Source: Welwitschia mirabilis (taxonomy: Eukaryota; Gnetophyta; Gnetopsida; Welwitschiales). Taken from it: 42,209 nt of DNA. This document shows, one piece after another, positions 14,378 to 26,400 of the stretch (position 1 is its first letter; each line of letters opens with the position of its first letter). The notes under the pieces are model-generated. The model worked only from the letters and a program-made list of their open reading frames with translations, made no database searches and was not told the DNA's origin. A program made the translations under genes and the position numbers. The stretch lies in assembly GCA_051453625.1 (NCBI GenBank), contig JBOZIK010000001.1, forward strand, positions 182,539,041 through 182,581,249. The letters run 5' to 3'.

Positions 14378-17120
14378 TTATAAGAAATAAAAAGGAAGAT
14401 TTATTCCTAAGGCTAGGGTCCTAAGATATTGCATTTTCTCAAAAAAATAAGGACCAAATAAAATATTAATTAATTGATAAAACATAAAAGATATAAAATC
14501 ATTTTTTAGTAAAATAAATTGGAGATAAACATAATAAAAGGATACAACTTTAATAGCACATATTTCAAAATTTAAATAAGAGATAAAGAAGTGATAAATA
14601 TCATTGAATAATAATCTTTCATTAAAATTACATAAATCATAATAATCATTAGATAACACATGCAAGGAACTACTCAAAAAAGTTTTAGAGGGTTCTTTAG
14701 AAAGCCTAGTAAGATCAAGAAGCCTTTTATCATTTAATTCAACATATAGATGCTAATTAAAGAAGTAAGAATTTTTTTAGTTGGCATAACTAAATGACAT
14801 TTTGACTCCAGAACATTTAGTAGCAATATAAGAGATAAAAAATTCATATAAATTATGGACAAACAATCCTTATCAAACTTATGATGCAAATAATTTTGAA
14901 CATAAATTTCATTCAAAGCTTGATATTAAACAAAGGAGACATTAATGGTACTATTATTATTTAAGGTTTTTTAATAAATGTCTTAGGATTATTGATTAAG
15001 GTAGGTTTAATATACTTAAGAGGCTCTTTAATATTTAATACTAATCATGGATTTAGATAAAGAGGATAAATAGAGTTTCAAGATATCTTAGGTCTTGCTT
15101 TTGAAAAGAATAATCATTAAAATGACAAGATAAAGTGGACTTTTTGAAAGAAGAAAAGATGTTATCTTTTTGTAGCACATGAAATTTTAAAAGGAAATGA
15201 TTGAGAGATTTTTGAAGTAGATTCTTCAAGATAATTTATTTCATTATATTCAAGGAGAGGGATGTGATTTGAATAATTATTTGAATGTTCAAATGGTATA
15301 GAATGAGAAATGTTTTTATTGTCAAGATTGTAAGATAATGAGAAATTAGAAGTAGGAGGAGTGATATCATTTAATGTTTTGCATAGAAGTATAAGTGAAA
15401 GAGATGGAGACGCATGTGGAGACTCTTTAAGTTAATTTATTCCATTAGAAGTTATAAGTCTATTCTTTACTATGTTTGATTAATTTTCTATGAGTTTTTC
15501 ATTATTTATTTCCTCCTTATTATTAACTTTATCATTACTTAGTTGAATTATTTTTCTATTTTCTTCATTATTATATAAAATAATATTTTCCTCTTCTTCA
15601 TTATCTTTATTAATATCATTTATTATATCTTACTCTTCTTTATTAACTTATTATTATTTTATTGATTATTATTATCTTTCTTCAAGTTAATTTCTTCATC
15701 AAAAATATTAGTAAAAAGATCATAAAAAGAAAAGTTCTTATGTCTTTATGATGAGAGGGAAGTTTTCTGATATTTCTTGAGTTGATTCTTCTTCCTCTCT
15801 ATTAAAAAATTCAATGAATTCTAAAATGTAATCCTCGTTTTTGGTTGTTGAATTATTAATATTTACTATCATCTTGGATTGTCATCTACACAAAAAAGTT
15901 GGATAATACCCTTAATTATGTAAATTCTCCACTAATTTCTCTTTCTTACATAAAATCGCTAGTAATTTCTTATATTGGATTTCAAATATAGGTTCAACAT
16001 CCTCATTACAAAGTAAGTTAAAACTATGAATATGATATAATATATCAATATTATCATTATTTTATTCTTTCGCATCTTCCTTATTATTTTTTTACATGTC
16101 ATTATTTTCTAATTCATTAGATTTATCAAAAAGCAAAATGTGATCATTATTTTTCTCATTGATTAAATATTTTTAGATTTTTCATGAATTAATTCTTTTA
16201 TTTGATTTTAATTTTATAATTATAATTGCATGAGGTTATCATCATCCGTTAAATCATCATATTCATTTGTATTATTATATAATGGAATTGTATCATCATT
16301 GTTCTCATTTTTTTGTCTATCTCCTTCTACATGTTGATCCATAACTTCATCTTCTATTTTAAAGCAAGAATTATTGTAACTTATTTCTAAGTACTCTTCC
16401 TTATTCTCAAGGTAGAATGTAGTTGTATAGGCTTATTATGTAGAAGAACCTTCAGATTATTTATTTTGCAATAAGTTTTTCCAAAGGACTTCAATCATAT
16501 TTTTCATCTTTTTATTAGTATGTTATTGCTTCTTTTTCATTTTGTTAAGTATTTCAATAACATAGTTATTTTTTTCTTTATGGTAAGCTATGATAGATGA
16601 ATCTTCTTATTCCTAATAATTTATAGGAAATGGTGATTCTTCAAATAGTTTATGGGAGAATAAATAGATTCACTAAATTGATTATATGATATTTCACTAG
16701 ATAAAGTGGAATTTCTAAAATATTGCACATTTTCATTGTCATTTTCAAATGAATATTGAAAATAAGAATGGGCAAAATAAGATGGTTGAAAATAGAAAGG
16801 GGCCCAATTTCTAGTCTTAATACTATTTGAAGTTGCCCATATTCTTTCTATAAGACTTTCTCTAAGAGGTCTATTTATATTATTTTCATTAGAAATTATA
16901 TTGTTTTTTCTTCTTTTAGCTCTTATATCAGCTAATATTTCATGAAGTGTCTCTTATCATTATTTTTAAAAGTGGATGGAAAGGATGAATAGAAAGAATT
17001 TTCTATTCTAGTTCTAGTTCATTATTAGAAGATAAGTTAAAATATTTTTGTTTTTTTACATGTCTTTCTAGTAATTAATTTTTCTATAGTAATGTTTACT
17101 CTTGAATTCGAGGGGTTTAT
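14378..17120 (-). pseudogene. Decayed minus-strand coding-like region of unknown function
   Basis: Reading on the minus strand from about 17120 downward there are several open stretches that continue one another across frames. One near 16960-16650 contains RESLIERIWATSNS and RNWAPFYFQPSY. The part near 16400-15500 is rich in Asp, Glu and Asn. One at 14920-14380 contains LYEFFISYIATKCSG and SLHVLSNDYYDLCN. The position just behind the tRNA-Asp primer site is where gag would lie. I do not recognise any of these as a known Gag, capsid or polymerase, and stops and frame changes are frequent. The 14378-14677 and 14734-14916 open frames are pieces of the last stretch. An element-specific gag-like ORF, or a captured host sequence, are both possible. 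Confidence that this was once coding is only moderate. Confidence 0.3.
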
Positions 17121-17822
17121 CATGATTATTTTAAGTGATGCTACCTACTAATTGATAAGAAAACAAAATGATTTTTTTTCTATTCTTTTATTTTCAACTA
17201 CTCTTTGAAAAATTTGGTTCTAAAAATATAAAATAAAAAAATTCACTAAATCTTGAAAATTACATACTTGCATTGAGCAAACCTGAATTTTACTTATTGT
17301 TGAGTAAGCCTTAGTTAATATTTTTAGCTTTATTTTCTTAAATATTTTAGTTTTTTATATATTTTATCATGTCCATATAGGCTTAATAAAATATTTGTTT
17401 ATTCATCATCTTAGTCATTATCTAAAAGATATCTTGGATGATAAGAAAACAGAAAAAAAAAAGAGAAAATAAAAAATAGAATCATCAAAAACTAGAATAA
17501 AACCCTACTGTTAGTCATATTCATGTACCATCTAGATGCCATAGGAAATGATATCAACTTATTATGTGATAGAAAATTGAAAACAAGCATACCAAAAAAT
17601 AACAAAAAATCCTACTTCTAGACTATCTTCTAACTGTGTCATCTAGATGACAAATAGGATGACAAGTTTTAAAAATACAAAATGAAAAATGAAAAATGTG
17701 AAAAAAAGTGAAAAAAATTATGATATTTATAGTAAAAATATAATGCTATCACAAAAAAATATCTAAATCAAAATCCAAATCACTTATTTGGGTAATGACA
17801 ATCCTTAAATTCCTTCTAGCCT
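17121..17822 (-). other. Untranslated leader between PBS and first coding-like stretch
   Basis: About 700 bases downstream of the primer site on the minus strand with no long open frame. Such leaders are usual in plant Ty3/gypsy and derived non-autonomous elements and would hold dimerisation and packaging signals. None can be identified here by eye. Confidence 0.4.
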
Positions 17823-17840
17823 TCCCTGACAACAGTGTCA
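17823..17840 (-). promoter_or_regulatory. Primer binding site, tRNA-Asp type, decayed
   Basis: On the minus strand the site reads TGACACTGTTGTCAGGGA. The plant tRNA-Asp 3' complement is TGGCGCCGTTGCCGGGGA. Thirteen of 18 bases match, and all five differences are transitions, destroying every CpG in the site. It lies three bases from the LTR end (TG at 17844 on the plus strand), the normal PBS position, which fixes the orientation of the element. Confidence 0.75.
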
Positions 17841-17843
17841 AGA

Positions 17844-19094
17844 TGTTGTAATGCATTATAAGTAATCATTTACATCTTTAGTTAAATCTATTAATCACAA
17901 ATATTTGCATAAACATAACATACTAATATAGATGGAAGTATACCTAAATGTTGTAATCTATTAAAGGGACTAGATGAAAAGAAAGAGAATTTATTTTACA
18001 AAGTATTTTTTATGTGTTTTTTTAAGGTTCAAAAAATGAAAAAAAACAATGTAAGAAAATAAACACATAATGTAATGCAAATGCAGTTTAATCTAAATTC
18101 AATATCTATCTGACTATCAAATCTTCCTATCATAAAGGTTGACCTTGTATAATCTAGATCAATAAAGAAAACTATCACTAACTAAAACCAACCTAAGTAC
18201 ATCAAATAAAATATGAAAACATGAAATGTTTGAGCTAAGAAATATAAAATTTAATGTAATTCAAGATGCTAAATGAATGATTTCAACATTAACAAAGGTT
18301 ACCCTTGATGACTTATATCACAAATGAAGCTATCATATAATCATAAGCAACATAAACCATAAGGGACATCTACATAACTATAATCACTAAAAGAAGCTTT
18401 TCATTAACTATTGAACCAACATCTTGTTATAAAGTAGCAACACCTTGATGAAGGAGACATAGTCCAATACCAAAGAAAATCCCTCTCTATAATTAATAGA
18501 TGGATCTTTAGTCCTTCAATCTCTTATCATGAGAATTTCTGATGTAACAAAGATTATTAGAGTTAAGGATGAAAGTGGTATTTACTTATAACTACAAACT
18601 CAAAAATAGAAAACCCTAATAAAAATGGTAAAATCCTAACAGATGTGCAAGAGGATGCATAATTAATTGCAAATGTTAGATGAATTTTGGTTCATTAATT
18701 AATTTTAGATGTCATCCTTATGGTCATATAGACAATGGAGGAGATAATATCATGTCAAAAGAGGCACACATCAGCATGTATCTTGGTCCAATTGATATCC
18801 TAATTAGCTTATAAGTATTAACATTCCATATTATTATCCAAATGATAGAGAGGATGATAATCTTCTTGAATCTCTTTGTTAAGTTAAGTTAGCCTTAAAT
18901 CTCATTAATTGCTACTTAAAATATGAAGTATCAAAATTAGTCGAAAATTCCTTCAAATGTATGAGTATTTATGCATCTCTATGATTTTCTTCTTCACTCT
19001 TAATAATCATGATTTTGTAATTAAACATATCTAAATGTTTTTAAAAATTACTAAAAATGCCCTATTAAAGACATACAAGTTGGCATTGTAATAA
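17844..19094 (-). repeat. 5' LTR of the minus-strand element
   Basis: A 1251-bp block aligned with 11329-12560. It starts TGTTGTAATGC next to the PBS and ends at about 19094, where the homology shared with the other copies (ACAAGTTGGCATTG) stops. The TG expected at the minus-strand start has decayed to TT. Divergence from the other LTR is high by eye, so the insertion is old. Confidence 0.75.
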
Positions 19095-19149
19095 TCATGA
19101 ATGTTAATCATTTCATGATGTATTTTAGTAGTTTTAAGATCTATCTTTA

Positions 19150-19960
19150 TGATCTAATAGTAAATATAGTTGTGTATCTTAATAACTGCATTAGTTGATA
19201 TAATAAAAACGGAATATGTCTAACTAAAAAGTGGTATGGTTACAAGCTCAATTTAAAGCATTTTCATCCTTTTGGTTTCAAGTGTTATGTCTATATTCCA
19301 CATGAATGTTGTAATAAATTTGAAGCACATGCTCGCATCAACATTTTTATGAGATATCCAATTAATTAGAAGGGTTATTAAGTATATATCATAAGCATCA
19401 TAAGATTATTGTTTCTCATGATTTCATATTTTTAGATACTTTAGATAATAATTCTTAGCTAAATCCTTTGAATCTTCATTCTCTTTCTAATCTAGTAATC
19501 ATATTAAATGCTTAATATCCTTTAGTTAAAGAAGAGATGTGATTACCAGTCATGCTTCAATTCCTTTTGTTGGTATGACTTCTTTCTAACCTATAGGAAT
19601 TAAGTAATTTAATCCTCTTAACATGATTCATTATAGTTCTAGTAGTAATTCAATTAGTTATCAAACTAAAGAAGCTGATACTACCTAAATATGACATTGA
19701 AGCACTTAGTTATAGTCTAGCCTCTAAGATCTTCATAAAGATAAGAAGAGTAAAATGGGAATTAGACATGACTCCAATACAACTCATGATGATGATGATG
19801 AGCTTCACTTAGCCTTTAATGAAAAATCAATTTCTTTAAAGACATAATTCTACATAATCAATGGTTTAAGTCATTAAAGAAGAATACTAAGCATTTATAG
19901 AAAATGATATATGGAAGTAGGTCTATAAAATTAAGGAATTTATACATCATGAAGTTATTA
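19150..19960 (+). pseudogene. Ty1/copia polyprotein fragment (integrase C-terminal part to start of RT)
   Basis: The plus-strand translation around 19232-19350 includes HFHPFGFKCYVYIPHE and NKFEAHAR, followed by IFMRYPIN, stop, KGY. This is the conserved copia segment after the integrase core, which usually reads like FRPFGCKCYVHIP and CIFLGY...KGYRVY. Near 19872-19920 it reads IKEEY, stop, AFIENDIWK, the usual start of the copia RT domain, where a Gln codon has become TAA. Between them the sequence is frameshifted. Gag, protease, the integrase core and most of RT are missing. The fragment begins just above the LTR end at 19094. It is not part of the minus-strand element and has no visible LTR of its own. 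Confidence 0.75.
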
Positions 19961-20850
19961 TACCAATATTCTATTCAATCATAGAACAAACTGTCAATAT
20001 CCCTATCAAATCACTTAGTCAAAAGAAGTTTTAGTATTTTTAATCTAATATTGAATTAATAATAAGTTGATCAAACTCATTCTTTTTTGTACATTATAGG
20101 CTTCATTTGATTTTTGAGTCTTTAATTAAACTAACTCCTACTCCTAGTACTATGAAATATATAGTATAATTTTGAATTAGCACTATGAAATGTGGGGTAT
20201 ATCTTTTGACTTATCATTATGGAATGTGTAATACACATAATAAGCCCTATGTGTTATAGGATATGTTGTAGTAAATTGAGTACTTCTTTAATAAAGTAGA
20301 TCGCTTACATGAAAAGTTATTTAAAGAGACTACACTCCTAAGGTTTTTTCCTAGGTACTTTAGATTTTCCATGGAAGAGAGTGTATCTCCTTATTGAGGG
20401 TAGGATTGCTAAGATTTGTGTTCACATCATGGTTCTACACTTATGAATATGTAAAAATTGTAGTAAAACCATAATGATATGCTTATTTGTACAAGTAATC
20501 TAAGAAATCTTAGTCATGATTTCTTTTTCTAATACTATTATCCTCGATAATGACATTAAAAATATATTTAAACAAAATTAAACTATAATTAAACTAGGTG
20601 AGGATTTAATGTTATTTTTTCATAGAGATAATGGATATTAAGGATCATTAAACTTAGATGGAAGGGATGAATGAGTTTTACCAAACAAAAATTTTAACTA
20701 AATAATAGAATGAAAAAGCACAGTAAAATAAATACCTTATCAAGTTAATGCGATTTCCTAACTTTAATACATCTACACACAGATGGTAGCTTTCTATTAT
20801 ATCTCTCAATGTTTTTGACTTATAAGAAATAGTTTTTCCTGATGCACCAC

Positions 20851-21045
20851 TAACCTTATAATAACATAAAGTCTCTTAGTAAGCTAGCACTCTCTTCTCC
20901 TTAGGGAAATAGTGTTTTTGATTCACTATTAACCTTACAATAAAATGAGAGTCCCCTTGTAAGAAAACACTTTCTTTTCCTTAGAAAAATACAATGGAAA
21001 TGTGAGATACTTCTTGCAAGGTAGCAAACTCATTTCCTTAGGGAA
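20851..21045. repeat. Degenerate ~80-bp tandem repeat
   Basis: Units share TAACCTTATAAT (20851) and TAACCTTACAAT (20930), then CCTTAGGGAAAT (about 20899), CCTTAGAAAAAT (about 20979) and CCTTAGGGAAAT (about 21036). The spacing is 79-80 bp and then 57 bp. It probably is part of an unrecognised LTR. No coding potential was seen. Confidence 0.55.
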
Positions 21046-24000
21046 ATATAATAATAAAAGTAGTTTCATAAACTACCTCAATGCACACCCATACAAGGAT
21101 TGTCTTATAATGAGTTTGATAATACAATAATGGACTTACAACAATATTCAAGAATAAGATAGTGCAATAATATAAGAACCAAAAAATATAATGCAACAAC
21201 AAGCCTGAATGATGTACCTATGAAGAAGAGATTGTGTTCCTTTTTATTGTAGTCATCACAATTGTAAATAAATAATGCAACTATGTATGATCCAAGAACA
21301 AGTGATGTATACACTAAAAATTCCTTTGTCAATGATATCTTTGATTCTTAAGTAGTTTTAATTATCTACACATTTATTTTCTTTGTTCTATATTCATTAA
21401 TTATGTTCCTTATAAATATGATTATTGAAAAATGTATAATTTATACTATGACATCATTCCTTTATACTGTTGAAGAGAAACTAGTTGTTTAACCTTGAAT
21501 AATATCCATTTAAACTTTGTAACCCCCATGCAATGAATAGGTGTCTAGGCATCAAGCATGAATCTTTATTTTTATTTGACATGAAATTTATTCTAAAAAA
21601 TCTTTAAAACTATAGATGTCTATTCATAGTTAAACTTCTTTACCTAATAGACATCTTCAGTGAGCTTACCTAGAAATTAATAAAACTTACTTTGTATTAT
21701 CTCTAGTCCTTCATGATCATGGATCCTTAATGAAAAACTTAACTTGAAATGTAAAATATTCATCAAAGTATAAAATAACTCTATTACCTATTTTACTTTA
21801 TGATAGAATGTCTTTAAAAATGTAAACATTCTACATTAGTATCTAATCCAACTTTTAGCATAGTTGTCTTTAATGAGATAGTTTTCTTTAATATGAGACT
21901 TGAAAGCTGATACATCATAAATTTATTTAAGCTATAAAATTATTCATCATAAATGTCTTTACACATTTACACATCTTCATCATAGATGTCTTAAATTATG
22001 TATAAATATTCAAACAACTAATTTTTCATTTCAAATTCTAATCCTTTTCATGAGATACTGTCTTTGAAGATCTGACATGGACTTATGCTTATTATGATCT
22101 GATTTTCTTTGTAATGACTTATCTACATAATGACATAAAATATTTAATAAGTAAAATCACTAAATCTAGATTTACTAATAATCTTGATGTTTTTGATGAT
22201 GTTCTAAACTTGGAAAATCTCATTAGTACAATTTCATTCAATCAACATAAATTTGAGATATTCATATTCAAGTACATAAGTATAAAATCATATTTTGTAA
22301 TAATATTAAAAAATCATTATTTTAGCCATTTTAAATACCCGTAAAGAGATTAATAAAGGTACAAAAACATTTTAACTACTTAAATCACCACCTAAAAAAC
22401 TATTCATAAAAAGTGTACTCATGGTAATGTGCTAACAATAAAAATTCAGAGCATAAAAGTTTAGAAATATGCCAATAAAACATGATATTAAAACATGAAA
22501 ATGTGCCAATAGGAAATGATATAGCATAAAAGTATGATAACAACAAAGTGTACCAATAACATGAATGAAAATGATAGAACATAATAATCATGTATGTCAC
22601 ACAATAAGATTGATTATCAATGAATAATGCTATTACTTAAGGATCCAATCCATCATCTCAAAGACAAGTATTTCATGTCCAATAGGATGTCCTCATGCTG
22701 AAAGCTAATGTATCTGACTAAAATCAAATAATTAAAACTAATTTTCTTAAACTCCTTTTTCTTTTTTAATAGAAAAGAAAAGGATCTAATCACTAAGAGT
22801 GGAGTCATTACTATAATGCATTCCTTCTCCTTTTTCATCACTATCATCATCGCTGTCATGGGTGGTAGAAATTTGAATGGTATATGATGAGAAGGATGTG
22901 GATGATGGAGTATAGCATTTTCTAGAAGGACATTAAGATGTATCATCTAGGCCATCATAGGTTATCTCATTTGATATTAATACCTTTGAGAATTGAAACA
23001 TGTCCCAAAGAAGTTAGCTATGATAGGTTTTACAAAGGATGGTAGTAATTACATAGTGCAAATTAATGGCATAAGAATTAGTTTTTTATGAGATAGAGGT
23101 GGCGATGATAAGTGTGATGGTGAAGAGGGTCTAAGAGATAAAGGTGTTTGAAAAGAATAATAAACTAGAATTTGGTGATGTGGATGATAAAAGATAATAG
23201 AATGAATATCTGAGCTATTAAACTTTATCTCCTAGTGTTATCTTTATTGTAATGGATTGATAGCCTATTACTCCTACTACACCTATTCCTCTATGAAAGC
23301 TTAGTACTCCTCTTAAATCTTTACCTCATCTCTTAATAACTAATTTGAAGAATCATTATTATTAGCTACTCTACCCAAGTCATAACTGATTTCCTATGGA
23401 TTTGGAGGTACTTCTTGTTTTTTGGATTTCTTCTCTGATTCTATTGACTAAGTCTATCCATGTAGAAGTCCTCATAGATTTTCAACTTTCTATTAATGAT
23501 TTGCCCTCACTAGTTATTATGGATCTATGTTTTTTTCAATATTAATAAATTTCTACCAATTTTTTCAATCATTTTAGCTATTATCTTTAATTCCTTCTTG
23601 ATTGATGATGAACTGTGAGTAGCAGTAGAATAAGATCTCTAAAATTATGAAGGCCTTTTACTTGTGCCCTCACCCAGTGGAATTGGCACTCTCCATTTCT
23701 TACTAAATTTAGCTAAATATTTCTTCTGGTACATAAGATTAATCTAAGAAACTAAAATGCTGGCACTACTAATAATTAAATTGATGAAACTAAAATTCTA
23801 TTACTACCAATAATAGCATGATAATATTTATACCCAGGATGAAACCCAAATCTATCTTCAAACTAGTAATTAAATAGAAAATAATAAATGTCTACATTGA
23901 TTTACAATAATTATAACTATCTTCTCTAACTAAAATATTTTAAAATATGATTAAACTAATAATGAATACATCTAGAATCATATCTTATCTCTTTATCTTT

Positions 24001-24589
24001 TTCTACAAAATTCATTCTAGGGTGTTCAAATAAAACACTATGCATATGTATTCATGACACGTTTACATCTCTAGAAGTGAAAATTTCTTTGAATAAATAC
24101 ACATATAATTGAAAAAGATCTAAATCATCTATGCTAAAAAATGAATTTACAAAACTAGAAATAATATGTAATTAAGTACATCTAACCTAAGTTTGAAAGG
24201 CATTTGTGTTTTTATCTATTTTGTGGATGTTTACATATAACTCCCTCACCATAGAATCTAGTATACTCTAGACTAGCTAAATAATTATTTCCCAATCAAA
24301 TTGGAAACTAAGCCATAAGTTGATCTTTACTTTGCTTCTAAAATCCAAGGGTTATTTTTTAAATAATAGAATTTCTTATTCATGTTCTATATCTTCCAAT
24401 AATTTCCTTATAGTAAAACCAAGGTTTATACTATGATATTTAAGATTTTGAAGAAGTTCTAACTAATTTTCTTCTAATTATTTTATAAGATATATGAAAG
24501 ATACAAATCAAAAATTAATTAAAATATTAATAAATAATGGAAAATATGCACTTGTGTAAAAATAACCCTATTCTTGATTACAACGAAGA

Positions 24590-25105
24590 TGTCTCATAAA
24601 ACCAAGTGTTTTACTAGAGAAAACTAATAAAATCATGTTTGAGAAATCCTTTAAGAGAGACATCTATTAAGTGGATACTTAAAAATAAAATTTGATGGAT
24701 CCTTTTTCAAATAAAAAGTGTCAGAACCCTAGTTTTTTTGGCATGTTTTAATTTTTGTAATAAATTTTTCTACTATCAAGATGTATATAAAATTAATGTC
24801 TAGTTTAAAAAATTTAAAAAGTATACCTAACCTTTAAAGATGTCTACTTAAGTCAAGACATCTACTTTTAAGATATCTATAAATTTTAATACATATTTCT
24901 ACTAGATGTCTACAAAACTAAATACATGTGTAATAAAACTTTCAAATATTTCAAAAATATCTATAACTAATACAAACATAATAAATACCACTTTAAAAAA
25001 GTAAATAAAAAGTACATAATTTAAGTATTTTAGTATCTAACTATGATCTTAACTCAAAGATAAATACAAAGCAAAGTTAAAATTTAATTTGATATTACTT
25101 TTTAA
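24590..25105 (-). repeat. Possible 3' LTR of the minus-strand copia relic
   Basis: The region directly downstream, on the minus strand, of the RNase H remnant. It carries several AGATGTCT/AGACATCT words, including an inverted pair at 24838-24845 and 24856-24863. Position suggests an LTR, but no convincing PPT, terminal TG/CA pair or second full copy was found. Confidence 0.25.
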
Positions 25106-25109
25106 CTTA

Positions 25110-26400
25110 CCTAGTTAGGAAAGTCCTAATTCCAAGTTCCTATACAACTTTTTGAAACTTTTAGTACCTAGAAATTTTGTGAATGCATCATTAAGTAGAT
25201 CATCCATATACTACATTTTAATGTATTTACTATGCTGTCTATATTGTATTAAATCCTTTTCTTTCTAAGACTTTTCTTATCTACTTTTCTTTTTACATGC
25301 TTTAGTGATTTGAATATCAGTGCTTTTTAACTTAGGAAGTCCTCTTATCTTTTTTCTTATAGATGATATTTTGAGCAAGCCTTTGTTTCTATGTTTTTAT
25401 TTCTTATTTCATAGCTTTACTTCATTCTTTTTACTTAATAAATATTTATTTCATCATTAGATATATCTTATAAAGTAGTGATGTATATATTTAACTTCCT
25501 CATAGTAGCAAATAAAGATTTGGTAGAATTTTATTCTCTAATAGCACAATCATCTTTTGTAAAGGTAATAAAAAAGTTTACATCACAAAGTTAACTAATA
25601 ATTAAAAGACTATGTTGTAAATGTTATATAAAGAATACTTTACCTCTAGTATATTACCTCCTCTAATAATACTAATACCTTTGATTGGAACATTTGTACT
25701 ATCTTTAAAGGTTACCACTCCTTTGTCTTATTTTGCTAATGTAGTAAAGCTAGACTAATCTCTAGTCATATGTCTTGAGCATCCACCATTAACATACCAA
25801 GCATGCTTCTTCTTTTATTTAAGTGCAATTTGTGCTAAAAGTTTTGGTTTTGCTTTTGGTATCCATACTTTTCTTAGTCTATCCTATACAAAACGTTGTA
25901 TCATTTTACTAGTCCTCTTTGTATTATTAGTATAATACCTATTTTTTATTTTCAACGGGAATTTATATTGATAATGAATACTACTATCATAATAATAGTA
26001 AATAATATTATTTGTAAATATCAAATGTTCATACCTTGACTTATAGTTCCATTTGTCAAATAAAGAGGCTAAAGTGCTAGTTAAGGTTTCATTATGTCCT
26101 AAGCCACTTTTATCATTTGAACTTCTACAATACCTAAGCATGATATTAAATGTCTCCTTTTCTTAAGTAAATTTTTCATTGATTTTCTTAAAATCTAATC
26201 TTTTTTGTCTTACTTTCTTCAAATCATACATTAGTCTACTTAGCTTTAAAAGCTAAGTTTTTAGAAGATACTTTATTACAAATATTTTTTTCTTATTCAT
26301 AAGCTTCTTTATGGGTATGAAGTAATTTATTCATTTTAGTGCATAATTTTTGCAATTTAACAAACTATTTAGAGATTAGATCATACCTTTCTTACATATA
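25110..26400 (-). pseudogene. Internally deleted Ty1/copia polyprotein relic (gag-PR-preIN joined to RNase H end)
   Basis: Minus-strand pieces in the right order going down in coordinate. About 26380-25880: gag C-terminal part, with KKINEKFT, stop, EKETFNIMLR and then SNDKSGLGHNE, as in SIRE-type Gag before the protease. About 25800-25560: protease with HAWYVNGGCSRHMTRD. The catalytic Asp-Ser-Gly is Asn-Gly-Gly here (Asn codon at 25788-25790), so the enzyme is dead. About 25400-25270: GAG pre-integrase remnant LLKISSIRKKIRGLPKLK. About 25215-25110: DDLLNDAFTKFLGTK followed by a LELGL segment, which is the very end of copia RNase H. The integrase core and RT that should lie between the last two are absent. 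The open frame at 25884-26141 is part of the gag portion. Confidence 0.75.

Larger units (their letters stand above)
11329..19094 (-). mobile_element. Decayed LTR retrotransposon, tRNA-Asp-primed, probably non-autonomous
   Basis: Two directly repeated blocks of 1232 and 1251 bp (11329-12560 and 17844-19094) flank about 5.3 kb. On the minus strand the upper block is the 5' LTR. It is followed by a primer site matching the plant tRNA-Asp 3' end at 13 of 18 bases, and the lower LTR is preceded by a polypurine tract. The LTRs end in TG on the plus strand. On the minus strand they start TG in the lower copy and TT in the decayed upper copy. The tRNA-Asp site is typical of Ty3/gypsy elements of the Athila group, but no RT, integrase or protease was recognised inside, and the interior is too short for an intact autonomous Athila element. 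I infer a large-retrotransposon-derivative type of element. No target-site duplication could be found (11324-11328 and 19095-19099 do not match), which fits great age. A third LTR of this family lies at 39830-41191. Confidence 0.75.
19961..25105. other. Unassigned AT-rich DNA between copia fragments
   Basis: About 5 kb with no recognised gene. Open stretches at 21105-21332 (minus), 22114-22344 (plus), 22400-22600 (minus) and 22653-22946 (minus) are short and hydrophobic or low in complexity. A degenerate repeat lies at 20851-21045. Around 22420-22540 a loose motif (GTGCTAACAATAA, ATGCCAATAAAA, GTGCCAATAGGAA) recurs. AGATGTCT/AGACATCT words cluster at 21540-22000 and again at 24590-24920, which hints at old LTR sequence belonging with the minus-strand copia relic just above. 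Confidence 0.5.

Noticed and set aside
14378-17120. Endogenous pararetrovirus (caulimovirid) in the minus-strand coding-like region
   Set aside because: No movement-protein, coat zinc-knuckle or RT motif could be seen, and the region lies between two LTRs with a PBS and PPT.
11329-19094. An intact autonomous Athila-type Ty3/gypsy element, on the basis of the tRNA-Asp site
   Set aside because: The primer type fits, but the ~5.3-kb interior is too short and no polymerase similarity is visible. A derivative is the safer call.
21105-21332. Hydrophobic open frame 21105-21332 (minus) as a small membrane protein
   Set aside because: It lies next to a degenerate repeat, has no homology I know, and AT-rich noise read in this frame gives hydrophobic residues by composition.
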